DNA from: Nitrosomonas sp. UBA6494
GTDB lineage: Bacteria > Pseudomonadota > Gammaproteobacteria > Burkholderiales > Nitrosomonadaceae
Length of the DNA stretch: 15,627 nt
Direction: 5' to 3'
NCBI GenBank assembly: GCA_002435335.1
Contig: DJMI01000172.1
Span: 1 to 15,627 of the forward strand
The notes under the pieces are model-generated. The model was not told the DNA's origin. It made no database searches and worked only from the letters and a program-made list of their open reading frames with translations. Shown one piece after another: positions 1 to 7,245 of this stretch (position 1 is its first letter; each line of letters starts with the position of its first letter). The position numbers and the translations under genes are program-made.

Positions 1-23
1 AACAGTGATTTTGCAAAGGTCTC
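1..23. mobile_element. Possible end of an insertion sequence (cut by window)
   Basis: The first bases contain ATTTTGCAAAGGTCTC. Read on the minus strand this is GAGACCTTTGCAAAAT, which from memory resembles terminal inverted repeats of some IS5-type elements. If so, the element lies to the left of the window and its outer edge is near base 23. No transposase sequence is visible and no second terminus can be checked, so this is only a suggestion. Confidence 0.25.
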
Positions 24-125
24 TATTCGATAGTCAGAAATATTAAAGGGGGGCGACAAATATGTTATGTCAAGACGTGGCCCCATATTTTTCTGTCTCA
101 CCCTAAGCTACGAGCTTACCCAATT

Positions 126-353
126 CTACGAGCTCTGCGGTGCATGTAGTAGAAGCCATTGAAAAAAGGCTCGACCGCGTTCTGTAAGTAAAATTTGCTT
201 GGGATTCGATGGCTTGGGTTCGATCAATCCAAATGCACGCGCCTCTGATGAATCTGGAATACCATCGAAATTAATATATGGTTCCGACAAGATCTGGCGC
301 CGCCTTAAAATGAATTGATTAATAGTGCCCGATTCGAGGATTTCTTGAAACTC
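126..353 (-). pseudogene. Detached C-terminal part of the TIR-domain gene
   Basis: Directly after the TAA that ends the TIR reading frame, the same frame stays open for exactly 75 codons until a TAG at 126-128. The translation looks like real protein rather than random sequence. It begins EFQEILESGTINQFILRRRQ and contains ARAFGLIEPKPSNPKQILL, then TERGRAFFQWLLLHAPQSS. That mix of charged helix, proline-rich turn and a 'LLTERGRAFFQWLL' helix resembles a small winged-helix module of the kind found at the end of some single-chain TIR proteins. There is no ATG in this piece and no convincing ribosome binding site, so it is unlikely to be made on its own. I infer that it was once joined to the upstream TIR part (195 + 1 + 75 = 271 residues) and was separated by a nonsense change. 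A base-calling error or stop-codon readthrough would give the same picture. Confidence 0.6.
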
Positions 354-941
354 TTAATTTTGCATGGAAACAGGGTTCTTAGACCGTAGTTGGTCGATTT
401 CTTGACGGAGCTCAGCCAATTGCTGTTCTTTGCGAAATATTTCTCGATCCTTTTCCAAGAGTTGGCGTTGAGTAGCGACATCGCCTCCCTGTAAGCTTAA
501 ATACTTCGACCAAATGGCGGAAATCAGTTGTCCAAGCTGGACAGAGGAATAGCCGGTAGGCATTAAATGAAGTAAGTCATCGGTCAATTCTGGGTAACGA
601 TCGCTGATGGCTTTGTAGGTGGTATCAGAATCGAATATGGAAATGATCTTTCCGAGATCGAAGTCATTTCCCCGAGCATGTTCATCGCGAAGAACGTGTT
701 TAATCTCTCGGTCTACCCAAGATGACTTGAGAGAGTTTTCTGTAAAGAAAATCAGGGCAACATCGGCTTTGTCGAGACCATCCCGAAAGATCGACTTGCG
801 CAAGTTGTCGCCTGGAAAAATCTTTTTCTTGTCCAACCATACATTGATGTAGCAATCCTCCAAGTCTTTAACGAGCGGCGCTATCAAGATCTCCTTGTCT
901 TCCGACGAATGACTAACGAATACGAGAATTGAATGACCCAT
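354..941 (-). CDS. TIR-domain protein, probably truncated by a nonsense codon
   Basis: The 195-residue product opens with a TIR fold: the first strand and box 1 are VFVSHSSEDK (residues 7-16), and a BB-loop-like region WLDKKKIFPGDNLRKSI follows (35-51). A SSWVDRE segment (73-79) holds W75 and E79, the WxxxE spacing that carries the catalytic glutamate of NAD-cleaving TIR domains. Residues ~155-190 form a charged heptad-like coiled coil. No signal peptide or membrane segment is seen. Bacterial TIR proteins of this kind often act as NADases in antiphage defence or as effectors, but nothing beside this gene (no Thoeris ThsA, Argonaute or CBASS gene) points to a particular system. The ATG is preceded by AGGG eight bases upstream. 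The frame continues past the TAA as a plausible C-terminal domain (126-353), so this is most likely a broken gene. Whether the TIR domain alone is active cannot be told. Confidence 0.75.
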   Translation of the reverse strand: MGHSILVFVSHSSEDKEILIAPLVKDLEDCYINVWLDKKKIFPGDNLRKSIFRDGLDKADVALIFFTENSLKSSWVDREIKHVLRDEHARGNDFDLGKIISIFDSDTTYKAISDRYPELTDDLLHLMPTGYSSVQLGQLISAIWSKYLSLQGGDVATQRQLLEKDREIFRKEQQLAELRQEIDQLRSKNPVSMQN

Positions 942-1126
942 TGGTATCCCTAGTGAGATGTGTGTGTGCTCTAACTAAAATTAGAAATCCAGACTGACGC
1001 AACCTATTACATTCCCAATGAAATCTAGTGTGATATCGTTCAAGCTATCTCCTTATTTATCGAATTAACCAATTCAGTCGTCATCATACTAAACCAGATT
1101 ATATCTAAAAGCTGAATGGAGTGGTG
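942..1126. other. Gap between ovoB and the TIR gene
   Basis: This 185-base AT-rich gap separates two minus-strand genes. I see no strong rho-independent terminator for ovoB. A TATAAT (minus strand, 1098-1103) lacks a convincing -35 partner. An AAGGAG followed by a 20-codon TTG frame (981-1043) is noted among the rejected items. The TIR gene probably has its own promoter here, but I cannot place it with confidence. Confidence 0.4.
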
Positions 1127-2296
1127 CTAACGACACATAGCCAGTTTGATATTTTCCAATACCCGTAAAACCGTCTTCCTCGGCGCGCCAATATTCAACC
1201 GCATAAACCCGCTGCCTTCCTGGCCGAATTGCACGCCGGGATTCATGCCGATACCGGCTTGGTGGATGAAGAAGTATTTCAGTTCGGCGTCGGTCAGATT
1301 CATGGCGCGGCAGTCGAGCCAGAGCAGGTAGGTGCCTTCGGTGGGGATAGCTTTGATTTCCGGTAAATGTTCAACGAGATACGATTCGACGGCGTTGCGG
1401 GTGTCGCGCAGGTAGATTTTTAGTGCTTCCAGCCAGTCTTCGCCGCCGCGGTAGGCGGCTTCGAAGGCGGTGACGCTGAACGGGTTGGAGGCGCTGACGT
1501 GCAGGCTGTTGAAAACTTGGGTGATCGCGTTGCGCAGGGTTTTATCGGGAACGATCAGCGCCGATAGGTTCAGGCCGGGGATGTTGAAGGTTTTGCTCGG
1601 CGCAACGGCGGTGATGACAGTGTGTTGATCCGTTGCCCGTGCGGCGAGCACATGGTGATGTTGGCCGGGGTAGAGCAGGTCGTGGTGGATTTCGTCGGAG
1701 AAAACCACGAGTTTGTGTTTCTCGGCGAGTTGCAGTAGTTGTTCCAGTTCATCCGGCGACCATATGCGTCCGACTGGATTGTGCGGCGAGCATAGCAGCA
1801 GGAATTTGGCTTGTTGGGCGCATTGTTCCAGGTGGCCGAAGTCGATGGTGTAGCGGTTGCTGTCGAGGCGTAGCGGGTTTTGGATCAGCTTGCGGCCGGT
1901 TTGCGTGGCGGCGGAGAAAAACGGGAAATACACCGGCGGCTGGATGATGATGGCGTCACCCGGTTGCGTCAGCGCCATTACGGCGGCGTTGATCGACGGT
2001 ACCACGCCGGGGGACATCACGACCCAGTCGCGTTGCACTGTCCAACCGTGCCGCCGTTGCAGCCAATCGATCAGTGCTTCAAAAAGACTATCGGGAAACA
2101 GCGTATAACCGTAGATCGGGTGTTGTGCGCGCTTAATTAGTGCTTGCGTGACGGCGGGCGGGGCGGCGAAGTCCATGTCCGCCACCCAAGCAGGGATGAC
2201 GTCGGCTTTGCCGAACATCGCAAGGCGGTTGTCGTATTTGACGCTGTGCGTGCCCGCGCGCTCGATTTCCCGGTCGAAATCGAACGCGTCGCTCAA
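1127..2296 (-). CDS. ovoB: PLP-dependent C-S lyase, likely OvoB of ovothiol synthesis
   Basis: A fold-type I aminotransferase-family enzyme of the MalY/PatB cystathionine beta-lyase type, 389 residues from the TTG start and close to family length. Visible motifs in this numbering are PAWVADMDF near the N-terminus (~36-44), SPHNPVGR with the PLP-contacting N173, SDEIHHDLL with D201 binding the pyridine nitrogen, and SKTFNIPG with the Schiff-base lysine K235. Alone it could be a cystathionine or cysteine-conjugate beta-lyase. It lies directly behind ovoA, so the likely reaction is cleavage of 5-histidylcysteine sulfoxide to 5-thiohistidine (OvoB). The open frame extends upstream to 2506, but that part runs inside ovoA and reads as arginine-rich shadow. 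The TTG at 2296 is preferred because it overlaps the ovoA TGA (TTGA), has TGGGAG eight bases upstream, and gives the right length. Translational coupling to ovoA is expected. The family is certain; the OvoB role is inferred from context. Confidence 0.85.
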   Translation of the reverse strand: MSDAFDFDREIERAGTHSVKYDNRLAMFGKADVIPAWVADMDFAAPPAVTQALIKRAQHPIYGYTLFPDSLFEALIDWLQRRHGWTVQRDWVVMSPGVVPSINAAVMALTQPGDAIIIQPPVYFPFFSAATQTGRKLIQNPLRLDSNRYTIDFGHLEQCAQQAKFLLLCSPHNPVGRIWSPDELEQLLQLAEKHKLVVFSDEIHHDLLYPGQHHHVLAARATDQHTVITAVAPSKTFNIPGLNLSALIVPDKTLRNAITQVFNSLHVSASNPFSVTAFEAAYRGGEDWLEALKIYLRDTRNAVESYLVEHLPEIKAIPTEGTYLLWLDCRAMNLTDAELKYFFIHQAGIGMNPGVQFGQEGSGFMRLNIGAPRKTVLRVLENIKLAMCR

Positions 2297-4407
2297 GCGA
2301 TGCGCTCCCAGATTGTGACTTCCGATAGCGTGTGCTGGAATTTGCGCTTGGTTTCGCGGATCACGAACGGCACCGCCTGTGGACCTTGAACTAGGCGGAA
2401 ATGCTTGCCGAGCATTTCTTTCAAACCGTCGAGCGTGGTGAAATTCTCGCCGTCGCGCTTGAAACCGCCGATCCACGCTTCTTTTTTGGTGTGTTCGGTA
2501 AGCCAAGTGTATGGAGATGTGATCATCAACAGCCCGCCGAGATTGATGCGGGTGTGGATGCCGGTGAGCAATTTGGCCGGATCGTACAAACGGTCGATCA
2601 GATTGGCGGCAAGAATCAGGTCGAAACCGGTGAAAATCGGTTTCAGATTGCAGGCATCGCCCTGGAAGAATTCGACCTTGTGCTTGACGTGATCGAGCCC
2701 CAGGTTGCTCATCGTGCGTTCCTTGTACGATACCAGCTCGCCTTCGTCGGTCAGGGTATAGCGCAAAATGCCTTGCTGCACGAGTTGTACGCCTTGGCCG
2801 ATAAAGCGTGCGGAAAAATCGACGCCGGTGACGTGATCGAATACTTTCGCCAATTCAAAGGTCGCGCGGCCGGAAGCGCAGCCCAAGTCCAACGCGGTGC
2901 GGTGAGGGCGGTTGCCCATCGCGGCAATGGCGATTTCCGCCAGCGTTTTGGGGAAATTCGGCACGTCGAAGTAGGTATCGCCATAATGAAATTCGGCGTA
3001 TTCCGACAGCAATTTGTCGGTTTCGTAATTCGATGTCGGCAGCGTCGCCGGTGCGTCCGATACCACATAGCGGAAACCGGCGTGCTGGAAAAAATGGCGG
3101 CGGAATGCGTAGCGCGAGCTGCGAATCGATTCGTTACCGCAGGCGATCCACGAACCACCTTTGATCAGATTGTGTTGGTTGTCGAACGTCGGTGTGGTGA
3201 AATCGTCGTACAGCGGATGCACATCGAAGCCTTCGAACGGATAAGTCGGCGTTTCGGTCCATTGCCAGACGTTGCCGACGATGTCGAAAAACTCGCCGTG
3301 CGCAAATTCAGTGACCGGACAGCTTGAGGCGTAATAATCCAGGTGCAGATTGCCGGTGGCTTTTTGATCGAACGGCACTTCGCTAAGCCCTGCAACATCG
3401 TATAAGCGATACCATTCGTCTTCGGTCGGCAACCGCACCGGTTGTTTCGTCGTTGCGGCTTTCCAATTACAAAACGCTTTTGCTTCGTGGTAATTCACCT
3501 CTACTGGCCAATCCCACGGCATCGACACTTCTTCGGTCATCAAGCGCAAATACCAATCGCTGCCTTTTTTAACCCAAAACGTCGGGTGTTCGGCTTGCGT
3601 GAATTGCCGCCACGCGTGGCCTTCTTCCTGCCAGTAACTGTCGGTGCGATAACCGCCTGCTTCGACGAACGCCAGAAACTCTTGGTTACTGACCAGAAAT
3701 TTGCTGGCTTGAAAAGCGGCGATATCGGCGCTGTGCAATCCGTATTCGTTATCCCAACCGTAATGCTGTTGCTGGGTTTTGGTTTTGTGCAGCGTGACCG
3801 TTCCGGCGGCAACCGGCACCAGCGAGTTCTGCGGCGCAGCACCGGATTTGCGGCACGGCTGCCAGTCCGGGTGCGGTTGCACGAAATGCAACGCATGTTG
3901 GCGGATCAACACCGATGAAGTTTCCAGGTGGATGCGCTCGTGCTCGACGCCCATCACAATCGGCCACCACGAGCTTTCCCAGGTGATCGGCAAGGCCAGC
4001 GGCATGATTGAAATCAGTTTGTCGACCAGCGCGCGCATGGATTTACGATAGGCACGCACTTCGTCGACCGTCGGCCAGTCGTAATGCGTGCTGTCGAGAT
4101 CATCCCAGCTCATTTCGTCGACACCAACGGCGAAAATCGATTCCAATCGCGGATTGATGCGCTCGGTGATCAGTCCGGCGAGAATCAGTTTATTGACGAA
4201 AAACGTCGCAGTATGACCCAAATAAAAAATCAGTGGATGGCGCAGCGTGATCGGTTTTTTGTAATACGCTTCATCGGTGCGCAGCGTCTCGAACAGTTGT
4301 TCGTAGCGATCCAACGTGGTGTGAAAGTAATTGCGGATTTCTTCGCGTTTTAAATTGACATCGTTGCCATCGAGTAAAGGTGTTCGTTGAAATAAAGGTT
4401 GTAACAT
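2293..4407 (-). CDS. ovoA: 5-histidylcysteine sulfoxide synthase / 5-thiohistidine N-methyltransferase OvoA
   Basis: A 704-residue protein with the three-part layout of OvoA. It has an N-terminal DinB-like iron-binding domain (~20-180), a formylglycine-generating-enzyme-like domain (~190-450), and a C-terminal SAM-dependent methyltransferase (~460-704). The nonheme iron site is readable: H65 in YLGHTATFF and the HxxxHxE motif H156/H160/E162 in GVEHERIHLE, as in EgtB/OvoA enzymes. The middle domain shows RLPTEDEWYRLYDVAG, GNVWQWTETP and IKGGSW, which are FGE-family signatures. The methyltransferase has the SAM loop TALDLGCASGR (504-514). OvoA joins cysteine to the C5 position of histidine with oxygen to give 5-histidylcysteine sulfoxide. 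After C-S cleavage by OvoB, its last domain methylates 5-thiohistidine to ovothiol A. The ATG start fits family N-termini (RTPLLDGNDV), though no clear Shine-Dalgarno precedes it. It is first in a two-gene operon with ovoB. G+C is higher than in the flanking genes. Confidence 0.93.
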   Translation of the reverse strand: MLQPLFQRTPLLDGNDVNLKREEIRNYFHTTLDRYEQLFETLRTDEAYYKKPITLRHPLIFYLGHTATFFVNKLILAGLITERINPRLESIFAVGVDEMSWDDLDSTHYDWPTVDEVRAYRKSMRALVDKLISIMPLALPITWESSWWPIVMGVEHERIHLETSSVLIRQHALHFVQPHPDWQPCRKSGAAPQNSLVPVAAGTVTLHKTKTQQQHYGWDNEYGLHSADIAAFQASKFLVSNQEFLAFVEAGGYRTDSYWQEEGHAWRQFTQAEHPTFWVKKGSDWYLRLMTEEVSMPWDWPVEVNYHEAKAFCNWKAATTKQPVRLPTEDEWYRLYDVAGLSEVPFDQKATGNLHLDYYASSCPVTEFAHGEFFDIVGNVWQWTETPTYPFEGFDVHPLYDDFTTPTFDNQHNLIKGGSWIACGNESIRSSRYAFRRHFFQHAGFRYVVSDAPATLPTSNYETDKLLSEYAEFHYGDTYFDVPNFPKTLAEIAIAAMGNRPHRTALDLGCASGRATFELAKVFDHVTGVDFSARFIGQGVQLVQQGILRYTLTDEGELVSYKERTMSNLGLDHVKHKVEFFQGDACNLKPIFTGFDLILAANLIDRLYDPAKLLTGIHTRINLGGLLMITSPYTWLTEHTKKEAWIGGFKRDGENFTTLDGLKEMLGKHFRLVQGPQAVPFVIRETKRKFQHTLSEVTIWERIA
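2305..2310 (-). promoter_or_regulatory. Ribosome binding site that fixes the ovoB TTG start
   Basis: TGGGAG on the minus strand, inside the last codons of ovoA, lies eight bases before the TTG at 2296-2294. It supports a TTG start overlapping the ovoA stop, rather than the in-frame start ~210 bases upstream. Confidence 0.6.
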
Positions 4408-4441
4408 AACGTGTTTTATTGATTATCCAATTTTGATCGTT

Positions 4442-4447
4442 ATTATA
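4442..4447 (-). promoter_or_regulatory. Candidate -10 element for ovoAB
   Basis: A perfect TATAAT on the minus strand lies ~35 bases before the ovoA ATG, in the 75-base gap behind ypjD. No good -35 hexamer is found at 16-18 bases. The gap is AT-rich, so chance occurrence is possible. Confidence 0.3.
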
Positions 4448-4482
4448 ATTAATAAGTCTATGCGCATTGAGTTGCTAGCTGA

Positions 4483-5325
4483 TTAATAACGATTCAGAAC
4501 GATTTCCAATACGAACTTGCTGCCAATATATGCCAGCAGCAAAGTGATGAATCCAGCCAATGTCCAGCGGATCGCGATGCGTCCTCGCCAGCCGTAGAAT
4601 TGGCGTCCGGCCAGTAAAGCGGCGAATACACCCCATGAAATAAATCCGAATAGGGTTTTGTGCGTGAAGGTCAAAGATTGTCCAAAGACTTCTTTGGAAA
4701 AAACGATACCGCTCAGCAGTGTCAATGTCAGTAAAACAAACCCGATCCAAATGATATTGAATAACAATTTTTCCATGGCCAGAAGCGGTGGAAGATTGTT
4801 AAGTATTGAATGTGATCCAGGATGGTGCAAATGGCGCTCTACCACCGTCATCAGTAAAGCGTGCAAAGCAGCAATCGTCAGTAGGCTGTAGGCCATCATT
4901 GCGACCAATAAATGCGCCTTAAACGCAGGTAGTTCGGTGTTTGCCAGCGGACGTAGCGATGGAAAAAACAACGGTAAAAGAACAGCTATAGCGGCAGCGG
5001 CTGCCACTGGCGCAACCAAGGTTTGCAATCCTCTGAGCCGGTTGAAAAAACCGGAGAACCAATAAATGAATGCAGTCAACCAAACAATTGATGATACGGC
5101 GGTACTTAATCCAAAGCTGAGCCCTGCATCAACAAACATCGATTGATAAAGCGTTACGGCATGCAGCATGAGTGGAATCAACATGGCGTATTGCGCTTGG
5201 GTGATTATGCTTTGTGGGTGATCATTGGCGTTTGCAGCAGCTTGACTCCAAGTATTACGCCAAAAAATCCATCCGATGAGTAGATAAAGCAAAAAGGCTG
5301 CGGGATAAGTTAAAATGCTGGACAT
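4483..5325 (-). CDS. ypjD: Cytochrome c assembly (CcsA/YpjD-like) inner-membrane protein
   Basis: A 280-residue, very hydrophobic protein with about eight predicted membrane helices, of the cytochrome c assembly family (CcsA/CcmC/HemX type). Family marks include AFKAHLLVAMMAYSLLTIAALHALLM (H138 at its start) and SLTFTHKTLFGFISWG (H222). These are the paired histidines expected to face each other as haem ligands or contacts. The tryptophan-rich WWD loop of true CcsA/CcmC is not present, which fits the shorter YpjD branch. Its exact role (haem handling during cytochrome c maturation, or support of another haem protein) is not settled. The gene is divergent from ffh across 143 bases, a pairing common in beta- and gammaproteobacteria. 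The ATG start gives a normal N-terminal helix; no strong Shine-Dalgarno is seen. Confidence 0.85.
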   Translation of the reverse strand: MSSILTYPAAFLLYLLIGWIFWRNTWSQAAANANDHPQSIITQAQYAMLIPLMLHAVTLYQSMFVDAGLSFGLSTAVSSIVWLTAFIYWFSGFFNRLRGLQTLVAPVAAAAAIAVLLPLFFPSLRPLANTELPAFKAHLLVAMMAYSLLTIAALHALLMTVVERHLHHPGSHSILNNLPPLLAMEKLLFNIIWIGFVLLTLTLLSGIVFSKEVFGQSLTFTHKTLFGFISWGVFAALLAGRQFYGWRGRIAIRWTLAGFITLLLAYIGSKFVLEIVLNRY

Positions 5326-5364
5326 TGCGTATACAATTAGTTTAATAAGCCGAAATAACTGGTT

Positions 5365-5392
5365 AGTCTACATGGCACTTTGGCAAATTCAA
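5365..5392 (-). promoter_or_regulatory. Candidate sigma-70 promoter for ypjD
   Basis: On the minus strand TTGAAT (5392-5387) and TAGACT (5370-5365) are separated by 16 bases, each matching consensus at four of six positions. It lies 40-67 bases before the ypjD ATG in the divergent gap. The position is sensible but the match is only moderate. Confidence 0.35.
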
Positions 5393-5468
5393 AGAGTCGT
5401 TCAGCGGTTTGTAAGCAAAACAAGCGCAAATTTATTCAGAAACTATTGTTTTTTTATGAGGTTTATTT

Positions 5469-6818
5469 ATGTTCGATAATCTGACCAGCCGACTGAGTGG
5501 GGTCATTAAAACGCTACGCGGGGAAGCAAGGCTAACCGAAAGCAACATTCAAGATGCATTGCGTGAAGTTCGCTTAGCGTTATTGGAAGCCGATGTGGCG
5601 TTACCGGTGGTCAAGGATTTTATTGCCCGCGTTAAGGAAAAAGCCATTGGCCATGAGGTCATGAATAGTTTGACTCCTGGGCAGGCATTCATCGGTGTAG
5701 TCAATCAAGAATTGATTGCCATCATGGGGGGCGAGAAATCCGAAATCAATCTTGCGACCGTGCCGCCAGCTGTGATATTGATGGCCGGATTGCAAGGTGC
5801 AGGTAAAACCACCAGCAGTGGCAAGCTTGCCAAGCTGCTGATCGAGCAGAAGAAAAAGAAAGTGTTGTTGGTTTCGTGCGATATTTACCGCCCTGCGGCG
5901 ATTCACCAATTGGAATTATTAGCGCAACAAGTAGGCGCCGATTTTTTCCCGGTGAAAGATGGACAGAAACCCGGAGAAATCGGTGCATCGGCACTGGATT
6001 ATGCCCGTCGTCACCATTTTGACGTGGTGATCGTCGATACGGCCGGTCGGTTGGGCATTGACGAAGCGATGATGCAGGAAATCACTGAATTGGAGTGGCT
6101 GCTGAAACCGATCGAAACTTTTTTTGTGGTCGATGCGATGCAGGGCCAGGACGCGGTCAATACCGCAAAAGCGTTTTCTGATGCGCTGCCGTTAACCGGT
6201 GTGATTCTGACTAAGCTCGATGGCGATGCGCGCGGCGGTGCGGCGTTATCGGTTAAACATATTACCGGCAAACCGATCAAATTTGCCGGGGTTGCAGAAA
6301 AATTGACCGGATTGGAAGTATTCCATCCGGATCGGATGGCATCACGTATTCTCGGTATGGGTGACGTACTGGGATTGATCGAAGAAGCGCAACGTAGTGC
6401 CGATCAGCAAGAAGCTGAGAAGCTGATGAAGAAAATGAAGTCGGGCAAAGGTTTCGACTTGAATGATTTTAAAGCACAATTTCAGCAGATGCGCAATATG
6501 GGTGGAATGAGCGCATTGATGGACAAGTTGCCCGCACAGCTCACACAAGCCGCACAAAATGTCAAAGTGGACGATAAAATTATCAATCGCACAGAAGGCA
6601 TTATCAATTCAATGACCAAAGAAGAACGTGCCAAGCCGGAAATTCTGAAAGCTTCACGTAAACGCAGAATTGCGGCAGGCGCCGGTGTCACGGTACAAGA
6701 AGTCAATCGATTATTGGCGCAATTCGAGCAAGCACAAAAAATGATGAAAATGATGAATAAGGGCGGCATGGCTAAGATGATGCGGGGATTGAAGGGGATG
6801 TTGCCCAGAATGCATTAG
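5469..6818 (+). CDS. ffh: Signal recognition particle protein Ffh (SRP54 GTPase)
   Basis: A 449-residue protein, the normal length of bacterial Ffh, cytosolic. It binds 4.5S RNA and the signal sequences of nascent membrane proteins, and docks with FtsY at the membrane. Domains in order are an N helical bundle (1-~90), the G domain with P-loop GLQGAGKTT (107-115), DTAGR (190-194), TKLDGDARGG (248-257), and a methionine-rich M domain (~327-449). The M domain includes the SGKGFDLNDFKAQFQQM finger region and the RNA-binding SRKRRIAAGAG motif. The ATG at 5469 has TGAGG eight bases upstream. No 4.5S RNA gene is visible nearby. It is transcribed away from ypjD and appears to be its own unit. No clear terminator stands between it and the small acidic gene downstream, so read-through is possible. 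Confidence 0.98.
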   Translation: MFDNLTSRLSGVIKTLRGEARLTESNIQDALREVRLALLEADVALPVVKDFIARVKEKAIGHEVMNSLTPGQAFIGVVNQELIAIMGGEKSEINLATVPPAVILMAGLQGAGKTTSSGKLAKLLIEQKKKKVLLVSCDIYRPAAIHQLELLAQQVGADFFPVKDGQKPGEIGASALDYARRHHFDVVIVDTAGRLGIDEAMMQEITELEWLLKPIETFFVVDAMQGQDAVNTAKAFSDALPLTGVILTKLDGDARGGAALSVKHITGKPIKFAGVAEKLTGLEVFHPDRMASRILGMGDVLGLIEEAQRSADQQEAEKLMKKMKSGKGFDLNDFKAQFQQMRNMGGMSALMDKLPAQLTQAAQNVKVDDKIINRTEGIINSMTKEERAKPEILKASRKRRIAAGAGVTVQEVNRLLAQFEQAQKMMKMMNKGGMAKMMRGLKGMLPRMH

Positions 6819-6892
6819 GCTTTCTAAAGAATTGCTGTAATCGTTTTAGCTTATATGGCATTCAAATTGCTGAATTGCGGGAAAAATTTGCT

Positions 6893-6975
6893 TCTCCTTG
6901 GAATTTGACCTTTTTGATTTTGTGGTTTACTGCAAATCTGCAAGGTTTGTTTGTTAAATCACTACTCCAAGGAGG
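6893..6975 (+). promoter_or_regulatory. Inverted repeat that could mask a Shine-Dalgarno
   Basis: CTCCTTGGA (6894-6902) is exactly complementary to TCCAAGGAG (6966-6974), with a further possible T-G pair at 6893/6975. The second arm contains most of the AAGGAGG ribosome binding site of the 67-residue gene. If a transcript begins upstream of 6893, for example by read-through from ffh, the arms could pair and hide the site. A weak -35-like TTGACC (6905-6910) lies between the arms; a start there would omit the first arm. Nine-base repeats can arise by chance at this distance. Confidence 0.35.
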
Positions 6976-6981
6976 CTTACC

Positions 6982-7185
6982 ATGATGAAACATAAAGTTG
7001 CGTCTGAATATTCCGAGGAATTACACTTAATCGAAATGGAAGATGACAGTGTTCTGGCCGACGGCATGATTCCGGATAGCCGGGTTATCGGTTTGATTGA
7101 TGAATTGGATCAGTCCAGTGATTATTTCGTCGACGATGATCCGGAAATAATGTTGAAAGCGTTAAGATATCAACTCGACGAATAA
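6982..7185 (+). CDS. Small acidic protein of unknown function
   Basis: A 67-residue protein that I do not recognise. It is strongly acidic: roughly 19 Asp/Glu against five Lys/Arg, with clusters MEDDS and VDDDPE. It has no cysteine, no membrane segment and no signal peptide. The second half (residues ~31-67) could form two helices around an acidic turn. Evidence that it is real is an ideal AAGGAGG (6969-6975) six bases before the ATG at 6982, an ordinary codon mix, and its own position in a gap behind ffh on the same strand. A second ATG immediately follows and could also serve as start. It may be an adaptor, an inhibitor or a conserved lineage-specific protein; nothing in the sequence decides this. 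Confidence 0.65.
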   Translation: MMKHKVASEYSEELHLIEMEDDSVLADGMIPDSRVIGLIDELDQSSDYFVDDDPEIMLKALRYQLDE

Positions 7186-7245
7186 GCATGAAATGGAAAT
7201 CAAAGTATTTATTACTCTGTAGTTTAATCGAACAGCAAGAAAAAC

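Noticed and set aside
981..1043. 20-codon TTG frame on the minus strand with AAGGAG five bases upstream, between ovoB and the TIR gene
   Set aside because: The ribosome site is good, but the peptide is very short, starts with TTG and has no recognisable features. Conservation would be needed.
2297..2506. N-terminal extension of the C-S lyase frame
   Set aside because: It lies wholly inside ovoA in another frame, is Arg/His-rich, and has no counterpart in the enzyme family. The TTG at 2296 with a Shine-Dalgarno explains the start.
2401..3327. Long plus-strand open frame (308 codons) opposite ovoA
   Set aside because: It is the antisense shadow of a confirmed OvoA gene in a GC-richer region. 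It has low-complexity Arg/Val/Gln content and no recognisable domain or ribosome binding site.
6819..6981. 4.5S RNA or terminator after ffh
   Set aside because: No SRP RNA tetraloop and helix pattern, and no GC stem followed by T-run, could be found.
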